Position numbers and translations under genes: made by a program. From the NCBI GenBank assembly GCA_965153455.1, contig OZ234504.1, positions 9,362,001-9,426,000 on the forward strand: DNA of 64,000 nt. The letters run 5' to 3'. The number at the start of each line of letters is the position of its first letter. Positions within the stretch are counted from its first letter, which is position 1. The notes under the pieces are model-generated. The model saw only the letters and a list, made by a program, of their open reading frames with translations. It did no database searches and had not been told where the DNA came from. Shown one piece after another: positions 12,551 to 22,899 of the stretch. This DNA comes from Sphagnum compactum (Eukaryota > Bryophyta > Sphagnopsida > Sphagnales).

Positions 12551-14340
12551 ATTTAGCCTAATCATGCAACCATGTATTGGTAGCCCCCCAAACGTAACTT
12601 ATTCAATGCCCGCCATTTTTATCTCACATCTTTTCTCTTCTTTTTCCACCAGAATGGCCTGGTTGAGTTGGTGGCACATTGCCACTTTTGTTGATTGAGT
12701 TCATGCAATCAGGTGGGCTCTATAACTTTGTTTTGTCTATGTTACAAACTGTGATGCAACCAAACTGTTATTCAACAACACTGAACCCTTGTGGCTATCT
12801 TTTATTGTTGCACTTTCTTAGAAACGTGGCTGTACTAGTTTTCCTCTGCAATCGTGGTTTGATGCCTCTTGTTGACAGCTGCAATGACCTTTCCTGGGAG
12901 TGCTGGAGGGTATCGTCAAGTTTGGAGGCACGTGCTTTGCTTTTCAGAGAAAGTAACTTCTTTTGTAGTTTGCTGGAAATGATAAATCTTTGAACTTGAT
13001 GACTTTCTGTTTTGCCTGTCAATTGCTAAGGGCTAGGCTTGTGCTCCATGGTTGTACATGGTCATCAAAACCGTGAAGCAACACCTCAAAGCAGACTTAT
13101 GCAGCAACAGAGCAATTTGTTTCCTACACAAGTTTTTCCTGTTTTGTTGTAAAACTGTGTGGTAGGTTGTCTAGATTGGGATGGATGATGAGGACTAGAT
13201 CTTCATCACCTATCATTTATGTCTATTTCCTACTTCTTTGTAGAGATCGCCTGCAGACCTTTTTTGTGAGAAGGATCTCTAGATTCATGATCCCACCAGT
13301 CAACTACCTATCTCCTACTGCAGAGATTCAAAAGACTTTTTGGGTCAGGACTCAGGACCATTGCTAGATTCATTGCTAGCATCATTTATCAAGTGTTGTG
13401 CAGAGGATAACTGGACTTCCTTTCTTTTGTGCAAGATTGAGCTCACAGTGACAGGTATCAAATGTTGGGGAGCTGCTCCTCTCTTTTAGACAGCTTCCAG
13501 AACCTTCTCTCACTCAGGTATTTTACTCTCTCTGTGCCTCACATCTTTGCATGGCTGTGGGAGGTATAGGAGTGGGGACCCCTGGCCCATAACCACAAGT
13601 ACAAGATCGTAATTGAATTGGTTCGTATTGCAGGAGGATCCTCTTTATATTTTATTAAAATCTGACCTAATTTTTTCTTTTCTATTTGCAGGTACTTGCA
13701 TAATCTTCCTCCTAGCCTCTGAGGCACGTTCTGCATCTTTTAGGTACACTCCAAGGTGGCAGATTCAGATTATGTCAGTTTTCTATGTAAGGGAACAGCA
13801 GGACACATCAATGGTTATATTTTGTTGTCGGGCCTGGGAACTTGGACTATTGTGCTCCTTGCAATGGCCTCAAACAACAACATAGTAACTGTCTCTGGAC
13901 TGCCCTTCTTTCCCTACTCATAAACTTCTTCCTAAAACGTATCATAAGTTTTAAAGAGATGAGTTAATTATGAGTTTTCTGAAATAACACATACCAGATG
14001 ATAGAATTGTATTACTTTAGCACCTAGGCTACCAAGGCTCAATCATCTTTCACCCGTGGAGAACTACTGACTGTATTTTTCATTTTCCTGACTTGTTCAT
14101 TGTTCATGTGCTCATACCTGACTTGTTTTCTCTGTTGTGGACCTGCAAGGGTTGGCTAGTTGCACAAACAACAACCCAATGGGGAATTATGGGCTTTCTG
14201 CTGCATAGGGAGCATGCACGCTGTATCCATTGTTCTGAAGAAGATTCTACACCTTATTCCAGTGATGAGAATTTCGAGGAACTGGTATATGGATGGATTT
14301 CTATAATTTATTATAGGCTTCTTATTGATTTTGCATAATT
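12551..14340 (+). other. Gene-like 3' tract after MATE gene, possible spliced UTR
   Basis: No protein family is recognisable, yet composition stays gene-like and less AT-rich than the spacer. Possible introns include a donor at CTCAG|GTATTT (about 13518) with an acceptor at ATTGCAG|GAGG (about 13634), and another acceptor near 13691. This could be a long 3' untranslated region with introns, a noncoding transcript, or a dead gene. After about 14340 the sequence becomes AT-rich spacer. Confidence 0.3.
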
Positions 14341-15199
14341 CTTTGTATGGTCATCTCTGGACTACAAATGACTTATTTGATTTGAATAGATTCATAGATA
14401 TGGAGGATGTGAATGTATAGATGGAAACACATGGAGACTTACCATCATAATGACTTCACATAATGTAGTATTTTGATTTCTCTTTAAACTTAATCTTCAT
14501 GTTTTTTTGATTTTTTTTTATTGAAGTGATTATTTTACAAGTTAGACACTTTCACTTGGATTTGTTTTAAAAATTAGGCATTTGTAAAAACAATTAATTA
14601 TGGCCGAACCTGCCCTTTGGGTAAGGTAGTAAGTAGCTTAGGTTAGGTATTTATAAAGTATAAGGTAACCTATCAGTCATAGGCATACTAACATAATTAT
14701 TAATATTATTTTAAACATTATAATATAATAATAATAAGTGCATAAAAATATTATTAATATTAGTATTAACTACTAATAATTATAATGATAATGCTGAATA
14801 ATAATAAATACTCGTATCAATTTATTAATCTTTATTATATCACCAAAGAAGGTGGCCTTATTGTTTGAAAATTTTGTGGTTTCAAAATTTTGTTCATTTC
14901 TTTTTTTTTTTCTTTGAATTTACACTTTAAAACGAAAAATGAAATATCTTTATAAAAGGTTTTGTTTCCAAAATTTTGAATAGTTTATTGAAATATATTT
15001 GGAATTATAAATAAATAAAATCCAAAAATATATATTATATTATGAATTTATTTATTTAATATATATTGGGAATACATTAAATTTTTATTTGCCAAAACAA
15101 TTTCGCCAGAATCTTAGATCGTTGATTAATGAGCCTAATGAATAAAATTTTGATTTTTTGTACACATATGTAGTCCACATGGTTAATTTAATCATATTT

Positions 15200-15520
15200 A
15201 GTTTAGGCATGATTAGTTTCGTATCTTTATTAGTTTAGACTCAATTAATTTAGCCATGATTAGTTTTGTCAAAAATATTTTTACCATCATTAATTTAGCC
15301 TCCTAATTAGTTTTAACCATAGTTAGTTTTGTCAAATTATTGTAACCATCATTAATTTAACCTCCTTGTTAGTTTAACTATGGTTAATTTTTTTGAAATT
15401 AATTTAACTATCATTAATTTAATCGTTTAGTTAATTTAGCCATGGTTAGTTTTGCTTAGGTTAATTTAACCATCATTAATTCAAGCTCTTAGTTAGTTTA
15501 TTCATAGTTACTTTAGTTAT
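15200..15520 (+). repeat. AT-rich minisatellite, period about 62 bp
   Basis: Diverged units are anchored by CATGGTTAGTTTTG-like words at 15255, 15318, 15379, 15441 and 15503 (spacings 63, 61, 62, 62). Each is followed by 'aaccatcattaattta'. An earlier partial anchor is at 15208. Confidence 0.7.
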
Positions 15521-16526
15521 GATTAGTTTAACTTAAAATTAGTTGATATTTAACCTTGATTAATTTAGGTTTAACTTTAATTAACATGGGTTTAACCTTA
15601 GTATTAAATGTATAATATTACTATACATAACATAAGTAGATATATTGGGTATATTAATTTAGATATGTATTAATTCAAGTCATATTATTTTTATAACACA
15701 TGTCCATTTTGTACACATTTAGTTGCATGTCAATTGCACACATAACCATATGACACAAAAATTATACATTATCAATTTTGTAGTTATAAACATGATCAAT
15801 CTAATTGCAAACGATAGCTAATTGTGTGACAATTGCATAGTGACTTGTTGCAAATGACAAAAATTCTACTAATGTACCCTTCACAATTTTGTATGGTTCC
15901 ATTTCCCTGTGGTTGTGTTCAATAATATTATGCATTGTGCCATTGTAGCCATTTCAATTACCACCCACGATGGGTTTCATCAATCACCCAATGAAGATGA
16001 TTCTTGTCTCTTCATCTATTTGAAATATGGGTACCTTTCATTTGTTTACAACCAACTATCTAAATCAAGATGATTAACCATGTACTTCAAATTTTAAGGA
16101 TCAATGATTTCATAAAAATAATTTTTTTGAATTAATTGATCCCAAGTAGTGTAATGTATTTACATGCATACTATAATTATCCCACCAATGCAAAGGGCCC
16201 CAAAATTTTTGCGAAACTTGGGGCATGATAGTAACCAAAAAATGTTATCAACATTTATAACAACCAAAACTATGGTTGCACCAACATGTGAATTCTAACA
16301 AGTTTGACTTTCATTTGCCTTCTTTGGCATATGGTCCCAACATTGTGAAGGATTTAAAATGACACCCTCACCAATGTTTCCATCTATGACCTATACCTAT
16401 AATGATTATCGTAGTACCATGTTACCATTTTGACATAAATTAAATTATATTTTTTTTGTTGAAATTTTGAAAAATTATTTATCATTTGTGTCAAAATTTT
16501 AATAAAATTAAAAATTCCCATTATTA

Positions 16527-16590
16527 GGGTTTGAACCCGGACTTTCAAGGATAAAGTCTTAACATTACAGTAGTCTAGACACATTAAATT
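16527..16590 (-). repeat. tRNA-derived SINE-like head
   Basis: On the minus strand a B-box-like GGTTCAAACCC is preceded by a TTAAGACTTTATCCTTG stretch, an arrangement typical of tRNA-derived SINE promoters. The A-box is poor, no good cloverleaf can be drawn and the far end of the element was not found, so it is not annotated as a functional tRNA. Confidence 0.4.
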
Positions 16591-17279
16591 ATTCGAAAAC
16601 ATTGAACCCTGTGTGTTTATTATTGTCTATAACCATTGCCTGTTGAAATTTTCAAAATTAAAAAACCATGTGCCAAAGTTAAGATTTAAAATTTAATTAA
16701 TTATTTGGTAGTCTATTGCCGAAATGGTAAAGGTACTATGGTATATAAATTTTTTATTTCCAAATCCTATGGTTTGATCACATAAAAGCCACCATGAAAT
16801 ATTATTTCTTGCATAAAATGTGTCCATTTTTTCAATTTGTTTATAAAGATATTAAGTCCACAATTATCATAATACAACCCAATGTTAAAAAGGTAGTAGG
16901 TGTCAAGGACACAAAGATTCACAAGAACAAAGGTTAATAGAAAGGTTTAAGTCCAACTTTCAAACAAGGAACAAGACAAGATTATGCAATTCAAAAATAA
17001 GAATATGAGAACTAAGAACAAGAACATGATATGTGTAAGACCAACATGGAAATAAATTTTTATTGTGTTAACATATGCAAATATGAATATAAAAGAAAAC
17101 ATAACAACGTTATGGTTTAAGATTGTGCCTAAGACTGGTGTTGAACAAACTGAAAGAAATGAACGGACCTATTCCTATTTATACTCCTTTGGGGACCTAA
17201 CTCAAAGAAGCTTCCAAAGAGACTTTTATGTGTGCATTGAGTAAAAAAAACTTCTTGAAAACCTTCCTAATAGAGAGAC

Positions 17280-17520
17280 AATTATGAACTAACTAAAATT
17301 TAACTAAAAGTTAACTAGAATTTAATTAAAATAATTTATTGGGAGTTAATTGAAGTTAATTGGGAGTTAATTAAAAATTAATTGAAATTTAATTGGGACT
17401 TAATTCAAAGTTGATTGAGAATTAATTAAAAATTAATTAGGATTTAACTATAACTTAACTTGAAGTTAACTTAAACTTAATTGAGAGTTAATTAGGAATT
17501 AACTAAAAGTTATGGATGAA
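17280..17520 (+). repeat. Degenerate TTAATTGGGA-type simple repeat
   Basis: Words such as GAGTTAATTG, AATTAATTGG and AACTAAAAGTTAACT recur every 11-25 bp. It is a low-complexity degenerate array without coding potential. Confidence 0.6.
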
Positions 17521-18465
17521 CATTATGGATGAATTTCATTCATTAGAAGTTGGTGTCTAATGTTCGCATCTATCACAATATGTAAACATAAAAAGGAATG
17601 ACACATGAAAGCTCACCATTGTTGTGATCCTTGAACAACACCTTTGTTTCCATCTAGTGTGCTTTCAAAAAACAAATGATGTTTTGCAAAAGTTGAAACT
17701 AATGGGTAAAGTGGAATTGCAAGTGCACACAAACATTCAACAATGATCTCCTCATTGGTGGCCTCCTTCTGTAGTGGTGGTGGAATAACTGTTGTTACTT
17801 TTGTTGTCTAGAAAATAATTAAATCCTGCACACAACAATTAAATTTTCTACATTGACGATGAAGAAGACATTGCTAGTTGACAAAAGCAAGACCAATTGC
17901 TCCCTCTTACTTAAGAGAATCCACTACTACCATTAGAGTGATGTGCAATATGTTGATGAACAACCCCCAAAACAAGGGTGTGTCACACTATGGCCTTGCC
18001 ATTTACATTAAAAAGTATCTTAAGACAAAAAAAGAATTATGAAAACTCAAATATTTCACCATGCAAAAATATAATCTTTCAAAAATCCTCATATAAAAAA
18101 TAGATCTATTACCTAGGAACCAAAATCCCTTAAGCTACTATACTCTAAAATGAATCGAAACACAATCTCCTCGCCTCGATAGGCAAGGCCAACAAAAGAA
18201 ACAGTACAAATTTCCATATTTGAGGTCTAACCTTATATGAAGCAAATAGCCTATACTCAAATATTCACTTTATGTATATATATATATCACAAATAGCTCC
18301 AAATACCACATGGTTTCTTGGTTAAACCAATCATAAATTGGCATACTTATATCAAACACATTCTTCTATTGGCTAAACTTATTCAGTTAAAGGTTTTATT
18401 TTAGGTCCCAAGGTCCCAGAATGAGGTATACCAAGTGACCCAATAGGCCTGGGGTAACCCACAAG

Positions 18466-18531
18466 AAACCTCGTGGTTAGCGTGACACACCCTAGTCTAC
18501 GAGAGTGCTGGGTTCGAATCCCCGGAGGTAT
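18466..18531 (+). repeat. tRNA-like sequence, probably SINE head or tRNA pseudogene
   Basis: A GTGGTTAGCGTGAC A-box-like stretch and a GGTTCGAATCC B box occur in correct order. The ends AAACCTC and GAGGTAT can pair in 6 of 7 positions, as in an acceptor stem. The span is only 66 nt, the T-stem has a mismatch and the anticodon arm is poor. I therefore read it as a tRNA-derived repeat head about 410 bp upstream of the next gene, not a working tRNA. Confidence 0.4.
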
Positions 18532-18941
18532 GCGAAAAGGATATTTGCACGCTTTTGCTGTCACTGAAAAACAAAATCTAGAAATTCTTGAAAGAAAAGA
18601 GAGTGAGATTGGCTCAAGGTTGATGATAATCGCTCGCCGACTGATTTCTTTTCTCGCTTATGAATTCTTGCAGTTGCAGATCAGCGAAAGGTAGTAATAA
18701 TTAACTTATACGCGTTGTTGTCGCTCTTTGTTCCTTTGTAGAGGGTGTTTTTCTACTTGAAGGAGTTGCTAGGTTATGATTCAAAACAAGTGGCTGGAGC
18801 GAAGCTTTGAAGGATTTGAAATGATGAGGTGGGCTTTGCACGGCAAATCATGACGTGGGTTTCTCATAGACAGCGTTTTGGAGCTGTTAAATCGTAGGAT
18901 TGGGTTGCAGAAACGGATCCGAGAGTTTCTGAGTGAGGACC

Positions 18942-19423
18942 ATGGAGGCCCTTTTCAGGCCTCAACGAGTGTGGTGCAAGTATCATGAGGAGGATGTGCG
19001 ACTTCGAAATGCTTACCGGAAGAAAACGCCAGGAGTAGTGAATGTTGCAATTAGGGTACTGCCAAAGGTGGAAGTTTTAGGGTTTTTGAGAAATCCTAGG
19101 CGAGGGTTTTGTTCAAGGAGTAGTAAGGGTTACAGAGACAGAGATTGGAACCTAGGATGCACAGCATTTTCCAGTACCTTTGCAAGAGGAGAATTTGTTG
19201 CATCGGAGTGTAGAGGATTAGGGCCAAGGAGTTGCTGGCTCAGAAGTTTGTCAGGAAGGATATGGCAAAGGGGTCGCCCAACTGAGGAGAAAACAGAATT
19301 GGGTTGCACAGCTTGGGAGAAAGAGCCACAAGCTGGCAGCAATGAAGAAATTCGTGCGGATGCATTGCCTCCTTCCTCTTCTCCTTCCATTTCATCATGT
19401 TTGTGCAGACTCTACAAGGCAAG
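18942..19423 (+). CDS. Candidate 5' exon of the CPBP protease gene (plastid-type N-terminus)
   Basis: The ATG at 18942 has a strong context (A at -3, G at +4) and opens a long frame. The N-terminal residues are rich in Arg, Ser and Ala with few acids, compatible with an organelle transit peptide. No domain is recognisable. The best donor is AAG|GTTTAT at 19423/19424, but its phase does not join directly to the exon at 21491, so at least one further exon or another donor is needed. It may belong to the CPBP gene 2 kb downstream or be an independent unknown gene. Confidence 0.35.
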
Positions 19424-21490
19424 GTTTATGATCAGGCTTTTTGAAACTTATCTTTGCCATTTTTGCCAGCATTGGTTTTCCTTGGAAGTTGTCCATTTCC
19501 AACTGTTGTGTACTCCCCCTCTGATAATTTTTTTCCCCTTTTCTCAGGTGTCTTTCCTTGTTCCAGTACATTCTAACTGTTCTGTCCTAACAGTTGGAAT
19601 GTAGGGAGTTCAAATCTTGGGGGTTAGGGATGCAGTTTGTTGGGTTGCATGAGTTTGTCATTCTTTTATCCCTAGCACAGAGGCATGAGATGCCCACAGG
19701 AAACAAATTCTCAGTCACACTTATTGATAGAAGTATGTGAAATCCATGATTCATTTTGTGTGCTGTAAAATCTGAGGTCTATAACCACCAGAATTTGGAG
19801 TTCATTGTATATCTAATGCTTTGCTCAAGCATCTTCGGCTGATGTGTTCTGTGTTGTAGATTGTCAGCCCTATGTCTAGGCCCGATTTTCATTTTCTGAA
19901 GCTTGTGCTCTTAACGTTGTTCATCATGTTTCTCTCTTTTCCTTTTTGGGGTTTCCCAGTTCTTGCCTTTTTCTGTTTCTCTTTCTTCATCGGTTTTTGG
20001 GGCTTCTCCTTCTCTCTCTTGTAGACTTTGTTGAGCTAGCCAGCATCATGGCTTAGTTTTCCCATTATTGCCAGTCTTGTGACAGAAACTAAGTAGGTTG
20101 GTTGAGGTGGTCCACTCATGTTGCTGTTGAAGGTTGCTGCACATGCATATGACTGTTGCTGTTGCTCCTCAGTTTTGTTGCTGGTGTTCTTTCTTTAGGG
20201 TTGGGTTTCTTTTTTTTCATGCTTGCATATGGATTGCTGTTATGTTGTCAGATCTGAAAGTTCCATAACCTCCTTATCAAGTCTTCTTTTAATGTTTTTA
20301 AGGTTGACTTAAGTATTATAAGTATGGAGAAATGCAGAGTACTAAGATATTTAGATTCTCAGCCCTATACCTATTGGCGATGAGTAGTTTCTGCATGTTG
20401 TATTGAGCTTTTTTCCTCCCAGTGACCATAGGAGCTAGGGTCCATGGCTAAACATTTCAGTTGATTCAATGGTGAATAAGGAGATGTAATATGAGCATCC
20501 ACTATGAGTTTTGAGTTTGTTTGCATACAGTGCAGTTCTGGTACCTAAGCATCATACCTGACCTAATTTTCAACCATTTGGTAGCCGCTGTCAGAATTCT
20601 CATAGCCACATTGACTGACTAGTTTATTCAACAGTTATGTGTAACATTTGTGTCCATGCCTTAAAGCTTATATGGCTGTTGAACGATGAAATAAGGGACC
20701 TTTTGTATTTTATGTAACCAGACACTGAAAAGCTGTCTAGTCAATTTGTTTTATGCGCTGGACAAAGCAACAGACTTCATTTGAAGTAGTATCTGAAGAC
20801 TGGAGGGCAGTCTTGTGCAGGTCCTGATGCTTCTGTGTGAGTGACAGGAGAACATTCAGTTTTGCAGAGTTGGTACTACATAGAGGATGGTTCTATATGT
20901 TTCACGATCTAATAAGTTGGTGTGGGGTTGGAGCAGGTAGACTGGCTTCATGCAATTTTTGGGCTCTCCCATGGTGAGAAGTTGTGGACTGTTCCATGGA
21001 CTGGGCATACAATTTTTCAGGTTTGCTACTCATCTATATTCTGAAATTATCACTCATAAAGTTACCTGTGGAAGGGGGAAGTGTCAGCAGGGAAATAATT
21101 CTCAGCTTGTACATCAAGGAGTTGCTTTGGGGCTTTTGGAGATAGTATGGATAAGAAGAAATGGAGACAAAACGCTCCATTGAGAGTTTGTGCTTGCTTT
21201 GCAAATTTGCTGGAGGAAATTAAGCAGCCCTATCAATCCTAAATTCAGAACATGCAGGGTTTAGGATTAGGAGACAGCTAAGAGATAAGGAAAACTGAGC
21301 CTGATCTTTTGTTCCTTGATGCTGATTGACCTCCATGAAAAAACTTGCTAGAATTAACCCCCCCTACTCAAAACTAGGAAGGGGCAGTCAGTATAGATGG
21401 TTGCCTGCCCAAGTCTTCAATTATTTCATTAGAAGTGCATGCTTAAGTCTTAAGTACTGATGCAAAGGGGTGAATGCTGGAATGGGACAG

Positions 21491-22153
21491 GTCATGTTCC
21501 TATGGTTTGCTGCATTTTGGGTAGTGGGCTTGTGGATCATTCCTATAGTGGCACAGGAAGTGGGAGTCAGCAAGCACAGCCTCACCTATCGGGGTCAAGC
21601 ACTTTACAGTCTCATCACTGACATTGCAGAGGGGACTGTAGGGCTGGCAATCTTGCACCGTTGTCTCTCCCGGTTCCGCCCTCTTCCTGGTGAGTGGTTC
21701 CCTGTCACATGGCGTGGTAAATGGTATGTGGAAGCTTGCTTAGGCTGTCTCACATTCCCTTTAGTGAATCATCTATCACAGATCAACCTTGATCTTCTGC
21801 CCTTCCCAGCACCATTCAGTGCAACCCAGGTGGAGCAGTCAATCATGTCAAAAGACCCTATTGCGACATTTCTTTATGCAGTGGTGGTTTCAGTGTGTGC
21901 ACCGATCTGGGAAGAGGTTATCTTTCGGGGCTTTCTCCTGCCATCTCTTACACGCTATCTGCCAGTGTGGGGCTCCATCTTCGTGAGTTCCATTGCGTTT
22001 GCACTAGCACACTTCAGCATTCAACGTATGCTTCCACTAACATTTCTAGGGCTGGTAATGGGCATTGTGTTTGTTCGATCTCAAAACCTCTTGGCATCCA
22101 TACTTCTTCACAGCTTGTGGAATGGCTTCGTCTTCCTAGATTTGTTGCGGTGA
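21491..22153 (+). CDS. CPBP intramembrane metalloprotease (CAAX-protease-like), main exon
   Basis: This exon starts after GGGACAG and encodes about 220 residues, all of the conserved core. The signature motifs are in order: WEEVIFRGF (EExxxR, metal-binding glutamates), FALAHFS (FxxxH) and HSLWNGFVF (HxxxN), set in hydrophobic helices. The best match by memory is the plant plastid CPBP group typified by Arabidopsis At1g14270, including RGQALYSLITDIAEG and LSQINLDLLP. Plant members are thought to be chloroplast membrane proteins; the substrate is unknown. The N-terminal exon(s) lie upstream and are not resolved. The core looks intact and no stop interrupts it. Confidence 0.85.
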   Translation, partial: VMFLWFAAFWVVGLWIIPIVAQEVGVSKHSLTYRGQALYSLITDIAEGTVGLAILHRCLSRFRPLPGEWFPVTWRGKWYVEACLGCLTFPLVNHLSQINLDLLPFPAPFSATQVEQSIMSKDPIATFLYAVVVSVCAPIWEEVIFRGFLLPSLTRYLPVWGSIFVSSIAFALAHFSIQRMLPLTFLGLVMGIVFVRSQNLLASILLHSLWNGFVFLDLLR

Positions 22154-22343
22154 ATGAAGAAAAAAAATTCTTCACCTTACAATATGACCTAACATCATTA
22201 GCATCAAGGGACTTGACAAAATCTGAAAATTCACTTCTGGCAGCTTTTGCACAAGCAAGGGTTATGTGTCAATGTGGATCTTGGGCAAGCAGAGACTAAG
22301 TCTCTATCACATGGCACATGTTGCACAGGGTGCATGGACACTC

Positions 22344-22349
22344 AATAAA
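22344..22349 (+). terminator. Candidate polyadenylation signal (AATAAA)
   Basis: AATAAA lies 191 nt after the CPBP stop codon. If used, transcript cleavage would occur before the two foldbacks at 22443 and 22765, leaving them outside the protease mRNA. Confidence 0.35.
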
Positions 22350-22442
22350 AGCATTGATCATGACATGGGAGTGTGTTCTCCAGGCTGGCCTTTTTTTGTC
22401 CCTTCAAATCCTCATCTCATGAAATTTTGTGTAGGGAATTGC

Positions 22443-22517
22443 ACTGCTGTCAGTGCCTTCCAACCTGTGCTCCAAGGGCGGAGCCCAAGGTGCAGGGTGG
22501 AAGGCACTGACAGCAGT
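22443..22517 (+). other. 75-nt foldback with perfect 20-bp stem
   Basis: ACTGCTGTCAGTGCCTTCCA at 22443-22462 is exactly complementary to 22498-22517. The 35-nt interior can fold further (GGGC at 22476 with GCCC at 22483). Size and pairing would suit a small-RNA precursor or the tip of a MITE. No coding sequence is supported here. Confidence 0.45.
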
Positions 22518-22764
22518 ACCTGCCCCTTTGTAACAACCGAGGAGATGAGTGGCTGGAGGTTGCCTTATAAAGAACTGCCCATGCTCCTACGGCTTGCTCC
22601 TGGGATCTTATGTGAAATCTCCGTGTCCAGTGTGGAGCAGGAAATTATTCTGTGTAAGGTGCCCCCAAATTGCACTAACATAATCTCCTGAGGTTGTTAT
22701 GAAATGGACAAATAGTTTCAAGCATGTAATGTCATAAAGAACAGTTGGGCTCTATGCTGTCTGT

Positions 22765-22882
22765 ATAGGAGAAGGGCCTGAGTACAGGCCCTTCAGTGAT
22801 TTGAGATCTGTGCCTGAGGCCGGTAGGCTGAGGGAATGGGTCAAAAAGCATGGAAGGTCCTGTACTCAGGTCCTTTTCCTAT
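22765..22882 (+). ncRNA. Candidate small-RNA (miRNA-like) hairpin
   Basis: The arms 22765-22794 and 22853-22882 pair over 30 positions: 27 Watson-Crick pairs, two G-U wobbles on the plus-strand RNA and one C-U mismatch. The loop is 58 nt, and three further pairs or wobbles extend the base. On the opposite strand the two wobbles become mismatches, so a plus-strand transcript folds better. I do not recognise the arm sequence as a known conserved miRNA. A MITE or foldback repeat is the alternative. Confidence 0.35.
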
Positions 22883-22899
22883 GTAAAGCAGAGCTGGGA

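Larger units (their letters stand above)
14345..18465. other. AT-rich spacer
   Basis: No coding sequence is recognisable. It contains a 62-bp-period minisatellite (15200-15520), a SINE-like head on the minus strand (about 16527-16590) and a TTAATTGGGA-type degenerate repeat (17280-17520). The remainder has no structure I can name. Confidence 0.65.

Noticed and set aside
18466-18531. Functional tRNA gene
   Set aside because: The B box is good but the T-stem has a mismatch, the anticodon arm is poor and the length is short. Treated as a tRNA-derived repeat.
20937-20973. 37-bp micro-exon joining the candidate 5' exon to the CPBP exon
   Set aside because: Splice sites look fair and total phase would fit, but joining it to the 19423 donor creates an immediate stop.
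22266-22691. 141-codon plus-strand frame after the CPBP gene
   Set aside because: It spans a perfect inverted repeat and has no domain. It is better explained as noncoding sequence around a foldback.
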